From the NCBI RefSeq assembly GCF_011762485.1, contig NZ_JAAKGI010000027.1, forward strand, positions 197,747-261,746: DNA of 64,000 bases, given 5' to 3'. The notes under the pieces are model-generated. The model searched no databases. It had not been told where the DNA came from and saw only the letters and a program-made list of their open reading frames with translations. This document shows positions 26,269-35,116 of this stretch, piece after piece. This stretch comes from Yeosuana marina (GTDB lineage: Bacteria > Bacteroidota > Bacteroidia > Flavobacteriales > Flavobacteriaceae). A program made the translations under genes and the position numbers. Positions within the stretch are counted from its first letter, which is position 1, and the number at the start of each line of letters is the position of its first letter.

Positions 26269-27303
26269 ATGATGAAAAAAACAATAATTCTACTAAGTGC
26301 ATTAGCACTAATGGCCTGCAAAAAAGAAACTAGAGATTATGTGTCAATTTCAGGAAAAATCACTAACAAAAATAGTGACTCTCTCGTTTTGAGAAGCCGC
26401 ACGTTTTCAAAAACTATTCCTGTAAATGCAGATGGTACTTTTAAAGATACTTTAAAAGTTGAAACAGGAGTTTATAATCTTTTTGATGGCAATGAATCAA
26501 CCAATGTATTCCTTAAAAATGGATATGATATTAATCTTTCTTTAGACACAGAAAAGTTTGATGAATCCATTAAGTTTACAGGAGAAGGTTCTGAAAATAG
26601 TAATTTCTTAGCGGAAAAAGCATTATTAGAAGAAAAATTATTAGACCAAGATAAGCTTGCCAGTCTCGATTTAGAAGGTTTAAATGAAGAAATGGAATCT
26701 ATTAAAAGTCAACTTAGTGAGTTTTATAACAGTAAAAAAGATATCGATACATTTTTGACAAATAGATCTAATAGCAGTTTAGATCCGATGTTAAATATGT
26801 ACAAAAAATATTTTTCTGAAGCAATAACTTTAAGAAAAGAATTGGCAAAGGGCGACCCCTCTCCTGTTTTTGAAAATTATGAAAATATTGATGGTACTAC
26901 AACATCTCTTAAAGACTTAGCTGGAAAATATGTTTATGTTGATGTTTGGGCTACCTGGTGCGGACCGTGCAAAGCGGAAATTCCTTCGTTGAAAAAAGTT
27001 GAAGCAACCTATCATGGTAAAAATATCCAGTTTGTTAGTATTTCTATTGATGATGATAGAACACACGGTGGTTCTTGGAATAAAGCCAGAGAAGACTGGA
27101 AAGCGATGGTAAAAGATAAAGAGTTAGCTGGGATACAATTATTTGCTCCTGAAGGATGGAAATCAGAGTTTGTTAGAGATTATAAAATTAACGGAATTCC
27201 TAGATTTTTATTAATTGATCCTGATGGCAACATCGTAAACGCTGATGCTCCAAGACCATCTAGTTTAAAACTTATAGAATTATTTGATAGTTTAAATATT
27301 TAA
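26269..27303 (+). CDS. TlpA-like thiol-disulfide oxidoreductase, lipoprotein
   Basis: The 344-residue protein has a lipoprotein signal (lipobox ALMAC at about residue 17) and an N-terminal DUF4369-like beta domain (about 25-110) followed by a helical region. A thioredoxin domain fills about 195-344, with the active site WCGPC (Cys231, Cys234) and the cis-Pro in INGIPRFLLID. Such proteins reduce or exchange disulfides outside the cytoplasmic membrane, for example in cytochrome c maturation or stress. A strong terminator follows. Confidence 0.92.
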   Translation: MMKKTIILLSALALMACKKETRDYVSISGKITNKNSDSLVLRSRTFSKTIPVNADGTFKDTLKVETGVYNLFDGNESTNVFLKNGYDINLSLDTEKFDESIKFTGEGSENSNFLAEKALLEEKLLDQDKLASLDLEGLNEEMESIKSQLSEFYNSKKDIDTFLTNRSNSSLDPMLNMYKKYFSEAITLRKELAKGDPSPVFENYENIDGTTTSLKDLAGKYVYVDVWATWCGPCKAEIPSLKKVEATYHGKNIQFVSISIDDDRTHGGSWNKAREDWKAMVKDKELAGIQLFAPEGWKSEFVRDYKINGIPRFLLIDPDGNIVNADAPRPSSLKLIELFDSLNI

Positions 27304-27322
27304 ACTATCAAATAATTATAAG

Positions 27323-27348
27323 AAAGCTGCCCTCGGCAGCTTTTTTTT
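27323..27348 (+). terminator. Rho-independent terminator after the TlpA-like gene
   Basis: A 9-bp stem (27323-27331 with 27335-27343) with a CTC loop runs into eight T residues at 27341-27348. It ends 45 nt after the TlpA-like stop and touches the end of the convergent NAD(P)HX repair gene. Confidence 0.88.
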
Positions 27349-28897
27349 ATTCATTTTTGTCAGGTTCAACTTCAACTACTGGTTCTGGTTGTTTAAATAA
27401 ATCTAAATAAGCAGCACCTAAATACTCTATAACATGACTAGCTATTAAACTTTGATAACCATAATCTTCTACTGCTATATCGGCAGACTTTCCATGCAAA
27501 TACACTCCAAAAATTGTAGCTGTTAAGGCATCATATCCTTGTGCAATTAAACCTGTTACAATTCCTGTTAACGCATCTCCGCTGCCAGCAGTAGCTAAAC
27601 CTGGATTTCCTGTTGAATTGATATAAAGAATATCATCATAAATGGTTATAGTGTAAGCTCCTTTAATAACAACAATAACATTGTGTTTTTTAGAAAAGAC
27701 TTTAACTTTTTCTATTTTATCAAAATCATCATTCCATTTACCCACCAAGCGTTCTAACTCTTTTGGATGTGGAGTCAATACTGTTTGCTTTGGCAACAAT
27801 TTTAGTAATGCTTCATTTTTTGAAAGAATATTAATTCCATCAGCATCTATGACTAATGGTGTCTTGTTTGTTTTTAAAAAATTTTCAAAAGCAGAAATAG
27901 TTTTTGGATGTGTCCCTACTCCTATTCCAAACGCTATAACTGTAGGTTTTATATCAAATTTAATGTCCGATATAAATTCTTCACTACTATCTGTAATTAC
28001 CATAGCCTCTGGAAATGATGTTTGCAAAGGTATATAACCACATTTTGGAGTGTAAGCGGTTACCAAACCAGACCCAACACATAAAGACGCCCTGCTAGCT
28101 AAAATAACAGCTCCAATTTTGCCATAACTTCCACCAATAACTAAACTATGTCCAAAATGCCCTTTATGAGCAAATTGCTCTCTTGTTTGATACATTGGCA
28201 AGACCTCTAATTTTCCTATAACATTTATATCTGTTTTTGTTTGAAGTAAAAATTCAGAATCTAATCCTATATCCAACACTTCCCATTGAACTGAGAATTT
28301 TGCTGTTTCAGGCAACAATAATACTAGTTTTGGGGAGGTGAAACTTAGAGTGTATGAAGACCATACAATAGCATTCTCATGTTCAGGGGCTTTATCAAGA
28401 TACAAGCCTGAAGGAATATCTATTGACAAAGTGAATGCTTTTGAAGCTTTGAAATGTTTAAATAGCTCCTGGACCCAATCTATAACTGGCCTATTTAAAC
28501 CAATACCAAAAACAGCGTCAACGATAATGTCGTCTTGCTTTAGGTATGGAAAGTCATCTGAAGATTTTAAAAGAACAGGCCAATCATTTGAAACCGTTTT
28601 AATTCTGTCATAATTAATTAAAAAGTCTTTAGAACGCTTATCACTATAACTAACAATATAAGTTTGTACGTTGTAGCCTTCTAAAATTAAATGTCTAGCT
28701 AAAACAAGTCCATCACCTCCATTATTTCCAATACCACAAAACACATGAATGGGTACCTGAGCGCCTTGCATTCGTAAATGCATCCAATTAAAAATTTGTT
28801 CACCAGCACGTTCCATCAAATCTGTTGAACTTATGTTCTGACGTTCTGTAGTTATTTTATCACCTTCGTAAATTTGTTCTTTAGAAAATATCTTCAT
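27347..28897 (-). CDS. nnr: Bifunctional NAD(P)H-hydrate epimerase/dehydratase
   Basis: The 516-residue protein has an N-terminal YjeF_N epimerase domain (about 1-215, with FCGIGNNGGDGLVLAR) and a C-terminal ribokinase-like ADP-dependent dehydratase domain (about 225-500, with SYGKIGAVILASRASL, VIDADGINIL and the NPGLATAGSGDALTG motif). It repairs damaged hydrated NADH and NADPH. The fused form is usual in bacteria. The last 15 residues are acidic and rich in Pro, Glu and Val. It ends convergently beside the terminator of the TlpA gene. Confidence 0.95.
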   Translation of the reverse strand: MKIFSKEQIYEGDKITTERQNISSTDLMERAGEQIFNWMHLRMQGAQVPIHVFCGIGNNGGDGLVLARHLILEGYNVQTYIVSYSDKRSKDFLINYDRIKTVSNDWPVLLKSSDDFPYLKQDDIIVDAVFGIGLNRPVIDWVQELFKHFKASKAFTLSIDIPSGLYLDKAPEHENAIVWSSYTLSFTSPKLVLLLPETAKFSVQWEVLDIGLDSEFLLQTKTDINVIGKLEVLPMYQTREQFAHKGHFGHSLVIGGSYGKIGAVILASRASLCVGSGLVTAYTPKCGYIPLQTSFPEAMVITDSSEEFISDIKFDIKPTVIAFGIGVGTHPKTISAFENFLKTNKTPLVIDADGINILSKNEALLKLLPKQTVLTPHPKELERLVGKWNDDFDKIEKVKVFSKKHNVIVVIKGAYTITIYDDILYINSTGNPGLATAGSGDALTGIVTGLIAQGYDALTATIFGVYLHGKSADIAVEDYGYQSLIASHVIEYLGAAYLDLFKQPEPVVEVEPDKNE

Positions 28898-28992
28898 TTA
28901 ATCGATTATTGATTTTTCATTTCTTAATTGCTTTTGTCATTTTCTTTTAACGAAAAATGGTAGTAAATAAGAATACTGTAAAAAGAAAAGTT

Positions 28993-29026
28993 TTGTTTTT
29001 TTATAAGCTTAAAAGTAATACATTTG
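28993..29026 (+). promoter_or_regulatory. Promoter of the threonine operon
   Basis: TTG at 28993-28995 and TACATTTG at 29019-29026 are 23 nt apart, a full match to the Bacteroidota consensus TTG-(17-23)-TAnnTTTG. Transcription would begin near 29033, only about 15 nt before the leader peptide ATG. This is the best promoter in the window. Confidence 0.7.
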
Positions 29027-29047
29027 AGTTATATTATTGTTGACTCA

Positions 29048-29155
29048 ATGAATCTTTTAAACCAAAATACAGCGTCTGTTATTTCTTTTTTTTCAAAAGG
29101 GAACGCTTCTGTTTTTGGTACAACTACAATTACTACGACCCTTTGGGGTTGCTAA
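29048..29155 (+). CDS. Threonine-operon leader peptide
   Basis: A 35-codon ORF (MNLLNQNTASVISF... to TTTITTTLWGC) lies between the promoter and thrA. Codons 25-31 read Thr-Thr-Thr-Ile-Thr-Thr-Thr, spelled ACA ACT ACA ATT ACT ACG ACC. A run of codons for the end product and for isoleucine, made from threonine, is the mark of an attenuator leader peptide, as in enterobacterial thrL. Ribosome stalling at these codons would report shortage of threonyl- or isoleucyl-tRNA. It shares no sequence with thrL apart from this codon run. Confidence 0.82.
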   Translation: MNLLNQNTASVISFFSKGNASVFGTTTITTTLWGC

Positions 29156-29176
29156 TTATATATTCTTCAGGCTATC

Positions 29177-29216
29177 TTTGTAATTTTAATAATTACAAAA
29201 AAACTAATTATTTTTT
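29177..29216 (+). promoter_or_regulatory. Candidate attenuator: two mutually exclusive hairpins
   Basis: After the leader stop, TTTGTAATT (29177-29185) can pair with AATTACAAA (29191-29199). AATAATTA (29188-29195) can instead pair with TAATTATT (29205-29212), which runs into six T residues (29211-29216). The two stems share 29191-29195, so only one can form. The second looks like a terminator, but its stem is entirely A/T and weak. The link to stalling at 29120-29140 is inference. The remaining bases to 29302 hold nothing else clear. Confidence 0.45.
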
Positions 29217-29302
29217 CGATTATCAATTCATTAAAACATGAAACATCAACACACTATAAATAGATGTTATATGTCGGAATTGAAAACTTTAAATCTAAAC
29301 AC

Positions 29303-31747
29303 ATGAAAGTTTTAAAATTTGGAGGAACTTCGGTAGGTTCTTCAAAAAATATAAATAACGTCATTAATATTTTAGAAAATTATTCTAAAAAAGATACTGT
29401 AGTCTGCGTTGTTTCTGCGGTTGGCGGCATTACAGATAAATTACTTTTAGCAGGAAATCAGGCAAAAAATAAAGATATTGGGTATGAAGATGCATTTAAC
29501 ACCATTAAAAAGATTCATTTCAATATTATAAATGAATTAAATCCTGATAAAAGTGCAGCTATAATTGATTATGTAGATTCTAAATTAAGTGAGCTTAAAA
29601 GTTTGTTAGATGGCATTTATTTAATCAATGAACTATCTCCAAAAACATCGGATAAATTAGTGAGTTTTGGTGAGTTATTGTCATCGTTTATTATTGCTGA
29701 AACCATGAAAAATCGAGGATTATCGGCAGATTGTAAAAATTCTCAAGAGTTGATGATTACTAACTCTAATTTCACAAAAGCTGAAGTTAATTATGCTACT
29801 ACGAATGCCAATATCAAAGGGTATTTCAAATCAGTATCGCAACAAATCACTATTCTTCCTGGCTTTGTATCGATGTCTGTTTCGGGCGAGCAAACAACCT
29901 TAGGTCGTGGCGGATCTGATTTTACAGCGGCAATCGTGGCTGCTGCTTTGCAAGTGGAACAATTAGAGATTTGGACCGATGTAAGCGGTATGTTTACAAC
30001 CAATCCAAAATTGGTAAAACAAGCCTACCCTATTGAAAAAATATCATATCAAGAAGCGATGGAGTTATCGCATTTTGGTGCCAAAGTCTTATATCCGCCA
30101 ACTGTGCAACCTGTTCTAAATCTCAATATTCCTATTCATATAAAAAATACCTTAGAGCCAGATGCCGTTGGAACTATTATTTCTAATGATAAAACAGGTT
30201 CTACTCAGGCTGTTAAAGGAATTAGTAACATTTCGAATATAGCGTTGCTTACATTACAAGGAAGCGGTATGGTCGGTATTCCTGGGTTTTCTAGACGTTT
30301 GTTTGAAATTTTATCTCAGGAAAAAATTAATATTATTATGATTACGCAGGCGTCTTCAGAGCATTCTATTTGCTTGGGAATTGACGAAAAAGAAGCAGAG
30401 ATTGCCAAATTGTCTATTGATACTGCTTTTGAAAATGAAATTGCTTTGCATAAAATCGACCCGATAATCATAGAAAAAGACCTTTCTATTATTGCTTTGG
30501 TGGGTGATAATATGAAAAATCATCAAGGAATAAGTGGTAAAATGTTTAGCTCCTTAGGAAAAAATAATATTAACATACGAGCGATTGCACAAGGTGCCTC
30601 AGAAAAAAACATTTCGGCTGTGATTGCTGAAAGTGATGTGAAGAAAGCACTAAATACCTTGCACGAGCAGTTTTTTGAAACTAAAACAAAACAGCTCAAT
30701 GTATTTATTACTGGTGTTGGTAATGTTGGAGAAAAATTAGTTGAGCAAATTAAGCAACAACGCAAATATTTAAAGGAAAACTTAAAAATTAACTTACGCA
30801 TTGTGGGATTATCAAATTCCAGAAAAATGCTTTTTGATGAAGAAGGCATCGATTTAAAAAACTGGAAAATACTATTAAATGAAGGCGAAGTAGCTAGCTT
30901 AGAAGGATTTTTTGAAAGTACAAAGGCGATGAACTTACGCAACAGCATTTTTGTAGATGTCACTGCTAATAGCGATGTTGCTGACTTTTATGCAAAATAT
31001 TTAAGACAAAGTATTGGCGTGGTGGCATGTAACAAAATTGCATGTTCTAGCAACTTCGAAAATTATAAATTATTAAAAGATTTATCTTTAAAATATAATG
31101 CGCCTTACTTGTTTGAAACCAATGTTGGTGCCGGATTACCAATAATAGATACGCTTAATAATTTAATTACTTCGGGTGATAAAGTAACCTCTATTCATGC
31201 GGTTTTATCGGGTAGTTTAAATTTTGTTTTTAATAATTTTAATGATACTACTAAGTTTTACGATGTCGTTAAACAAGCTGCTGCCGAAGGTTACACAGAA
31301 CCAGATCCGAGAATTGACTTAAGTGGTGTTGATGTGGCGAGAAAAATATTAATTCTTGCTAGAGAAAGTGGTATTGAAATGAATTTAGAAGATATTGAAA
31401 ACACACCGTTTTTATCTGAATCTGGAATGAAAAGTGATTCAGTTGATGATTTTTATCAAACCTTAATTTCAGACGAAGCGCATTATCAAAGTTTATATGC
31501 TTCCGCGAAAGCAAAAGGATGTCAGTTGAAATATGTAGCCCAATTTAATAATGGAAAAGCAAGCGTTAGTTTGCAGGAAATTTCGAGCGATCACCCTTTT
31601 TATAATTTAGAAGGAAAAGACAATATTGTGATGTTTTACACGCAACGCTATAAAGAACAGCCCATGATTATAAAAGGCGCGGGCGCTGGTGCCGATGTAA
31701 CGGCTTCGGGGCTATTTGCGGATATTATTAGAGTTGGAAATAATTAA
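29303..31747 (+). CDS. thrA: Bifunctional aspartate kinase/homoserine dehydrogenase I
   Basis: The start is best at ATG 29303 (MKVLKFGGTSVG), because the KFGGTSVG motif of aspartate kinases begins at residue 4; an ATG 39 nt upstream adds an unusual extension. The 814-residue protein has the kinase domain (1 to about 290), two ACT regulatory domains (about 305-450) and a homoserine dehydrogenase domain from about 463 (FITGVGNVGEKL, then AAAEGYTEPDPRIDLSG). It catalyses the first and third steps from aspartate to threonine. It is the first structural gene after the leader peptide, with thrB and thrC following. Confidence 0.96.
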   Translation: MKVLKFGGTSVGSSKNINNVINILENYSKKDTVVCVVSAVGGITDKLLLAGNQAKNKDIGYEDAFNTIKKIHFNIINELNPDKSAAIIDYVDSKLSELKSLLDGIYLINELSPKTSDKLVSFGELLSSFIIAETMKNRGLSADCKNSQELMITNSNFTKAEVNYATTNANIKGYFKSVSQQITILPGFVSMSVSGEQTTLGRGGSDFTAAIVAAALQVEQLEIWTDVSGMFTTNPKLVKQAYPIEKISYQEAMELSHFGAKVLYPPTVQPVLNLNIPIHIKNTLEPDAVGTIISNDKTGSTQAVKGISNISNIALLTLQGSGMVGIPGFSRRLFEILSQEKINIIMITQASSEHSICLGIDEKEAEIAKLSIDTAFENEIALHKIDPIIIEKDLSIIALVGDNMKNHQGISGKMFSSLGKNNINIRAIAQGASEKNISAVIAESDVKKALNTLHEQFFETKTKQLNVFITGVGNVGEKLVEQIKQQRKYLKENLKINLRIVGLSNSRKMLFDEEGIDLKNWKILLNEGEVASLEGFFESTKAMNLRNSIFVDVTANSDVADFYAKYLRQSIGVVACNKIACSSNFENYKLLKDLSLKYNAPYLFETNVGAGLPIIDTLNNLITSGDKVTSIHAVLSGSLNFVFNNFNDTTKFYDVVKQAAAEGYTEPDPRIDLSGVDVARKILILARESGIEMNLEDIENTPFLSESGMKSDSVDDFYQTLISDEAHYQSLYASAKAKGCQLKYVAQFNNGKASVSLQEISSDHPFYNLEGKDNIVMFYTQRYKEQPMIIKGAGAGADVTASGLFADIIRVGNN

Positions 31748-31756
31748 TTTAAAGAG

Positions 31757-31830
31757 AAGAGAATATAGAAAAGAGAACTAAGACACTAAAAATTGTCTAT
31801 TTTCTTTTCTCTATTGTCTTTTGTCTGTAT
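31757..31830. repeat. Imperfect inverted repeat between thrA and thrB
   Basis: A purine-rich arm (about 31757-31784, GAGAATATAGAAAAGAGAAC) is roughly mirrored by a pyrimidine-rich arm (about 31793-31830, TATTTTCTTTTCTCTATTG). The match is imperfect. It could form a long RNA hairpin in the mRNA between the two genes and may be a decayed dispersed repeat. Confidence 0.5.
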
Positions 31831-31833
31831 AAT

Positions 31834-32760
31834 ATGAATGAAATAAAACTATTTTCACCCGCTACAGTTGCTAATGTTTCTTGTGGTTTCGATGTTTTAG
31901 GCTTCTGCTTAGATAGTGTTGGTGATGAAATGATTATCAGAAAAACCGATAAGAAAGGTATTTACATTACTAAAATTGAAGGGTTCGATTTGCCTTTTGA
32001 AGCTGAGTTAAATGTGGCTGGCGTTTCTGCATTAGCCATGTATGAAGCTGCTAAGCCAGATTTCGGATTTGAAATTGAAATCTATAAAAACATAAAACCA
32101 GGAAGTGGTATTGGCAGTAGTGCTGCTAGCGCTGTCGGAAGTGTTTTTGGTATGAACGAACTTCTGGGAAGACCTTTTAATAAAACAGAATTAACAGCAT
32201 TTGCTATAAAAGGTGAAGCCTTTGCTAGCAAATGCGAACATGCCGACAACCTTGCTCCTGCTATGTTTGGAGGCTTTACCATAGTAAAAAGTTTATCACC
32301 TTTACAAATATTAGAAATCCCAAGTCCAGATGATTTATATGCAACGATCATTCATCCGCAGATTGAAATTAAAACCTCTGAAGCTAGGGCTATTTTACCG
32401 CAAAACATTCCTTTAAGTGACGCCATTGCACAATGGGCAAATTTTGGAAGTTTAATACATGCATTACACACAAGTGATTATCCTTTAATTGAAAGTTCAC
32501 TTCATGATGTTATTGTAGAACCATATCGAAGTCAGTTAATTCCATATTTTAAAGAAGTAAAGGATGCTGCACTAAAGGCTGGCGCTTTAGGCGCTGGAAT
32601 TTCGGGCTCTGGACCTTCAATTTTTACTTTAAGTAAAGGTATTGAAACTGCTAAAAATGTAAAACAAGCAATGAACGATATTTATTCTAAAACAAGTTTA
32701 GATTTCGATATACATGTTTCTAAAATTAACAAACAAGGCATTAAAATAATTGATAATTAA
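31834..32760 (+). CDS. thrB: Homoserine kinase
   Basis: The 308-residue GHMP-family kinase has the ATP-binding motif PGSGIGSSAASAVG near residue 90, SPATVANVSCGFDVLG at the N-terminus and the C-terminal GAGISGSGPSIF motif. It phosphorylates homoserine using ATP, the step before threonine synthase. It lies 86 nt after thrA. Confidence 0.97.
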   Translation: MNEIKLFSPATVANVSCGFDVLGFCLDSVGDEMIIRKTDKKGIYITKIEGFDLPFEAELNVAGVSALAMYEAAKPDFGFEIEIYKNIKPGSGIGSSAASAVGSVFGMNELLGRPFNKTELTAFAIKGEAFASKCEHADNLAPAMFGGFTIVKSLSPLQILEIPSPDDLYATIIHPQIEIKTSEARAILPQNIPLSDAIAQWANFGSLIHALHTSDYPLIESSLHDVIVEPYRSQLIPYFKEVKDAALKAGALGAGISGSGPSIFTLSKGIETAKNVKQAMNDIYSKTSLDFDIHVSKINKQGIKIIDN

Positions 32761-32770
32761 TAATATATAG

Positions 32771-32881
32771 TCATTGCGAATCACGATTTTTGCGTAAAGT
32801 GGCAGTCCGTTTTTTGAAAAATAAAGTCAGAAATAAAAATTAAAAAGATTACCACGCTACATTTCATTGCGCTCGTAATGA
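32771..32881. repeat. Decayed palindromic repeat between thrB and thrC
   Basis: The segment starting TCATTGCGA at 32771 and ending GTGGCAGTC at 32807 is an imperfect reverse complement of 32847-32881 (GATTACCACGCTAC to CGCTCGTAATGA). The arms are more GC-rich than their surroundings. Repeats of the form TCATTGCGAGCG...GTGGCAATC are, as I recall, dispersed between genes in many Flavobacteriaceae. Here it fills most of the thrB-thrC gap. Confidence 0.7.
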
Positions 32882-32918
32882 AGTAAACATTTGTGAATTG
32901 GTGGCGAGAATAATAAAA

Positions 32919-34211
32919 ATGAATTACTACAGTTTAAACAAAAAAGCACCAAACACATCATTTAAAGATGCGGTTATAAAAGGATTAGCGCCCGATAAAG
33001 GATTGTATTTTCCTGAAAGTATCACGCCTTTACCACAATCTTTTTTTGAAAACATTGATGATTTATCACATTCAGAGATTGCTTTTGAGGCAATAAAACA
33101 ATTTGTGTCTCCTGAAATTCCTGAAGATATTTTAAAAACCATTGTTGAAGAAACCTTGTCTTTTGAATTTCCGGTAGTGAAATTAAGCGAGAGCATTTCA
33201 ACTTTAGAATTATTTCATGGTCCAACCATGGCATTTAAAGATGTTGGCGCACGCTTTATGGCACGTTGTTTAGGATATTTCAATAAAAATAACGACCGAG
33301 AAGTCACCGTTTTGGTAGCCACTTCTGGTGATACTGGTGGTGCGGTTGCAAACGGGTTTTTAGGTGTTAAAGGTGTAAATGTCGTGATTCTCTATCCTAG
33401 TGGAAAAGTAAGTGATATTCAAGAAAAACAATTAACCACATTAGGTCATAATATAAAAGCGTTAGAAGTTAATGGAACGTTTGATGATTGTCAAGCCATG
33501 GTTAAAACCGCCTTTTTAGATGATAAACTAACCAGTAAAATGCAGTTAACTTCTGCGAACTCTATTAATGTCGCACGTTGGTTACCACAATTATTCTATT
33601 TTATGTTTGCTTATAAACAATTGCATAATCAACATAAAAACATTGTATTTTCCGTACCTAGCGGAAATTTTGGAAATATTTGCGCTGGTATGATGGCGCA
33701 ACAATTAGGCTTACCTATTCATCATTTTATAGCTTCAAATAATGCTAATAATGTAGTAACACGCTACTTGATATCAAGATTGTATGAACCAAAACCATCT
33801 GTGCAAACCATTAGTAATGCTATGGATGTAGGAGCGCCAAGTAACTTTATTCGAATTCAAGAAATTTATGAAAACAATTATGAAGAATTGAGGGAAAACC
33901 TGTCTTCTTATAGCTATTCAGATGATGAAACCAGAGAGGCAATGTTAGAAATTTTTAATAATTTCAAGTATGTTGCAGATCCGCATGGCGCTGTCGGGTA
34001 TTTGGGTTGCAAAGAGTATTTAGAAGAAAATCCTGATTCTCATTGTGTGTTTTTAGAAACAGCACATCCTACTAAGTTTTTAGATGTTGTTGAAGATGTT
34101 ATTAAAGAAAAACAACCGCTTCCGGAGCAAATTCAATCTGTAATGGGAAAAGATAAAAAATCGTTTAAAATTAGTACGTACGATGAATTAAAATCGTTCC
34201 TTTTAGCTTAA
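32919..34211 (+). CDS. thrC: Threonine synthase
   Basis: The start is ATG 32919 (MNYYSLNKKAPNTSF), giving 430 residues; a TTG 21 nt upstream is unlikely. It converts O-phosphohomoserine to threonine with pyridoxal phosphate. The PLP lysine is in HGPTMAFKDVGARFMAR, and the phosphate-binding loop SGDTGGAVANGF and the VPSGNFGNICAG segment are present. It is the short bacterial form. It completes thrA-thrB-thrC. Confidence 0.97.
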   Translation: MNYYSLNKKAPNTSFKDAVIKGLAPDKGLYFPESITPLPQSFFENIDDLSHSEIAFEAIKQFVSPEIPEDILKTIVEETLSFEFPVVKLSESISTLELFHGPTMAFKDVGARFMARCLGYFNKNNDREVTVLVATSGDTGGAVANGFLGVKGVNVVILYPSGKVSDIQEKQLTTLGHNIKALEVNGTFDDCQAMVKTAFLDDKLTSKMQLTSANSINVARWLPQLFYFMFAYKQLHNQHKNIVFSVPSGNFGNICAGMMAQQLGLPIHHFIASNNANNVVTRYLISRLYEPKPSVQTISNAMDVGAPSNFIRIQEIYENNYEELRENLSSYSYSDDETREAMLEIFNNFKYVADPHGAVGYLGCKEYLEENPDSHCVFLETAHPTKFLDVVEDVIKEKQPLPEQIQSVMGKDKKSFKISTYDELKSFLLA

Positions 34212-34230
34212 ATATTTTGGATTGTAATTT

Positions 34231-34746
34231 ATGACAACCATTATTAGAGCAACTTTAAAAGATAAAGAACTGCTCGCTAAGCTAGGAAAAACGACCTTTA
34301 TTGAAGCACATGGCAAAAGTGCGTCGGACGAAATTATCGAGGCGTATGTAATTAAGAAATTTTCAATTGAAGCATTCGAAGATGAGTTAAAAGATTCAAA
34401 TAATGTCTTTTATATTCTGTATTATAACGAAAAAGCTGTCGGATATTCTAAAGTCATTTTTAATTGTCAACATTCTAATATTTTATCTAAAAATATCACC
34501 AAATTAGAACGCTTGTATGTTTTGGAAGACTTTCATAGTTTAAAGTTAGGGTTAGCACTTTTTGATTTGAACTGTCAAGAAGCGATTAAAAACCAGCAAT
34601 CAGGTATGTGGTTGTTCGTATGGACAGAAAATCAAAAAGCCATCAATTTTTATAAAAAAGTTGGATTTAACGCAGTAGGTTATCATGATTTTGAATTATC
34701 TCCTACACATTATAATCCAAATCATCAAATGCTATTGCTTTTTTAA
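34231..34746 (+). CDS. GNAT-family N-acetyltransferase
   Basis: The 171-residue protein has the GNAT fold, with the acetyl-CoA-binding region around LERLYVLEDFHSLKLGLALFD (the Arg/Gln-x-x-Gly-x-Ala loop is varied: SLKLGLAL) and the C-terminal ENQKAINFYKKVGF. It transfers an acetyl group to an amine; the substrate is unknown, with a spermidine-acetyltransferase-like or ribosomal-protein-like role possible. It starts 19 nt after thrC and may be cotranscribed with the threonine operon. Confidence 0.88.
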   Translation: MTTIIRATLKDKELLAKLGKTTFIEAHGKSASDEIIEAYVIKKFSIEAFEDELKDSNNVFYILYYNEKAVGYSKVIFNCQHSNILSKNITKLERLYVLEDFHSLKLGLALFDLNCQEAIKNQQSGMWLFVWTENQKAINFYKKVGFNAVGYHDFELSPTHYNPNHQMLLLF

Positions 34747-34764
34747 AATTAAACTCATATTACA

Positions 34765-34998
34765 ATGAATGTTACGGACTGGATTGGATTTTTAGGTGTT
34801 TTTCAAATATTACTTGCTTACATTTTAAATGTTACAGGCAAAGCTTCTAACAAAAGCTTAACCTTTATTATTTTAAATATTACAGGTGCTGGTATGGCTT
34901 GTTTAGCTTCTATTTTATTAAATTACTGGCCTTTTATTATCTTAGAAGGGGTTTGGGCAATGGTTTCCCTTTACGCATTAGTTACCCGAAAAACTTGA
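34765..34998 (+). CDS. Small membrane protein, CBU_0592-like
   Basis: The 77-residue protein is almost all membrane: about three helices (8-24, 32-50, 53-72), separated by the short polar segment GKASNKS. It matches the CBU_0592-like family of small integral membrane proteins, whose function is not known to me. It lies 18 nt after the GNAT gene. Confidence 0.8.
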   Translation: MNVTDWIGFLGVFQILLAYILNVTGKASNKSLTFIILNITGAGMACLASILLNYWPFIILEGVWAMVSLYALVTRKT

Positions 34999-35116
34999 GT
35001 TTTATTTATAGTTCGTTCAAAATTAGAATTCAAATTCTTACCTTTCTATAAAATTTCAGCGATTTGAAATACGACCCATTAATGCCTCAAAATTATTAAT
35101 TCGAATACCGAAATTC

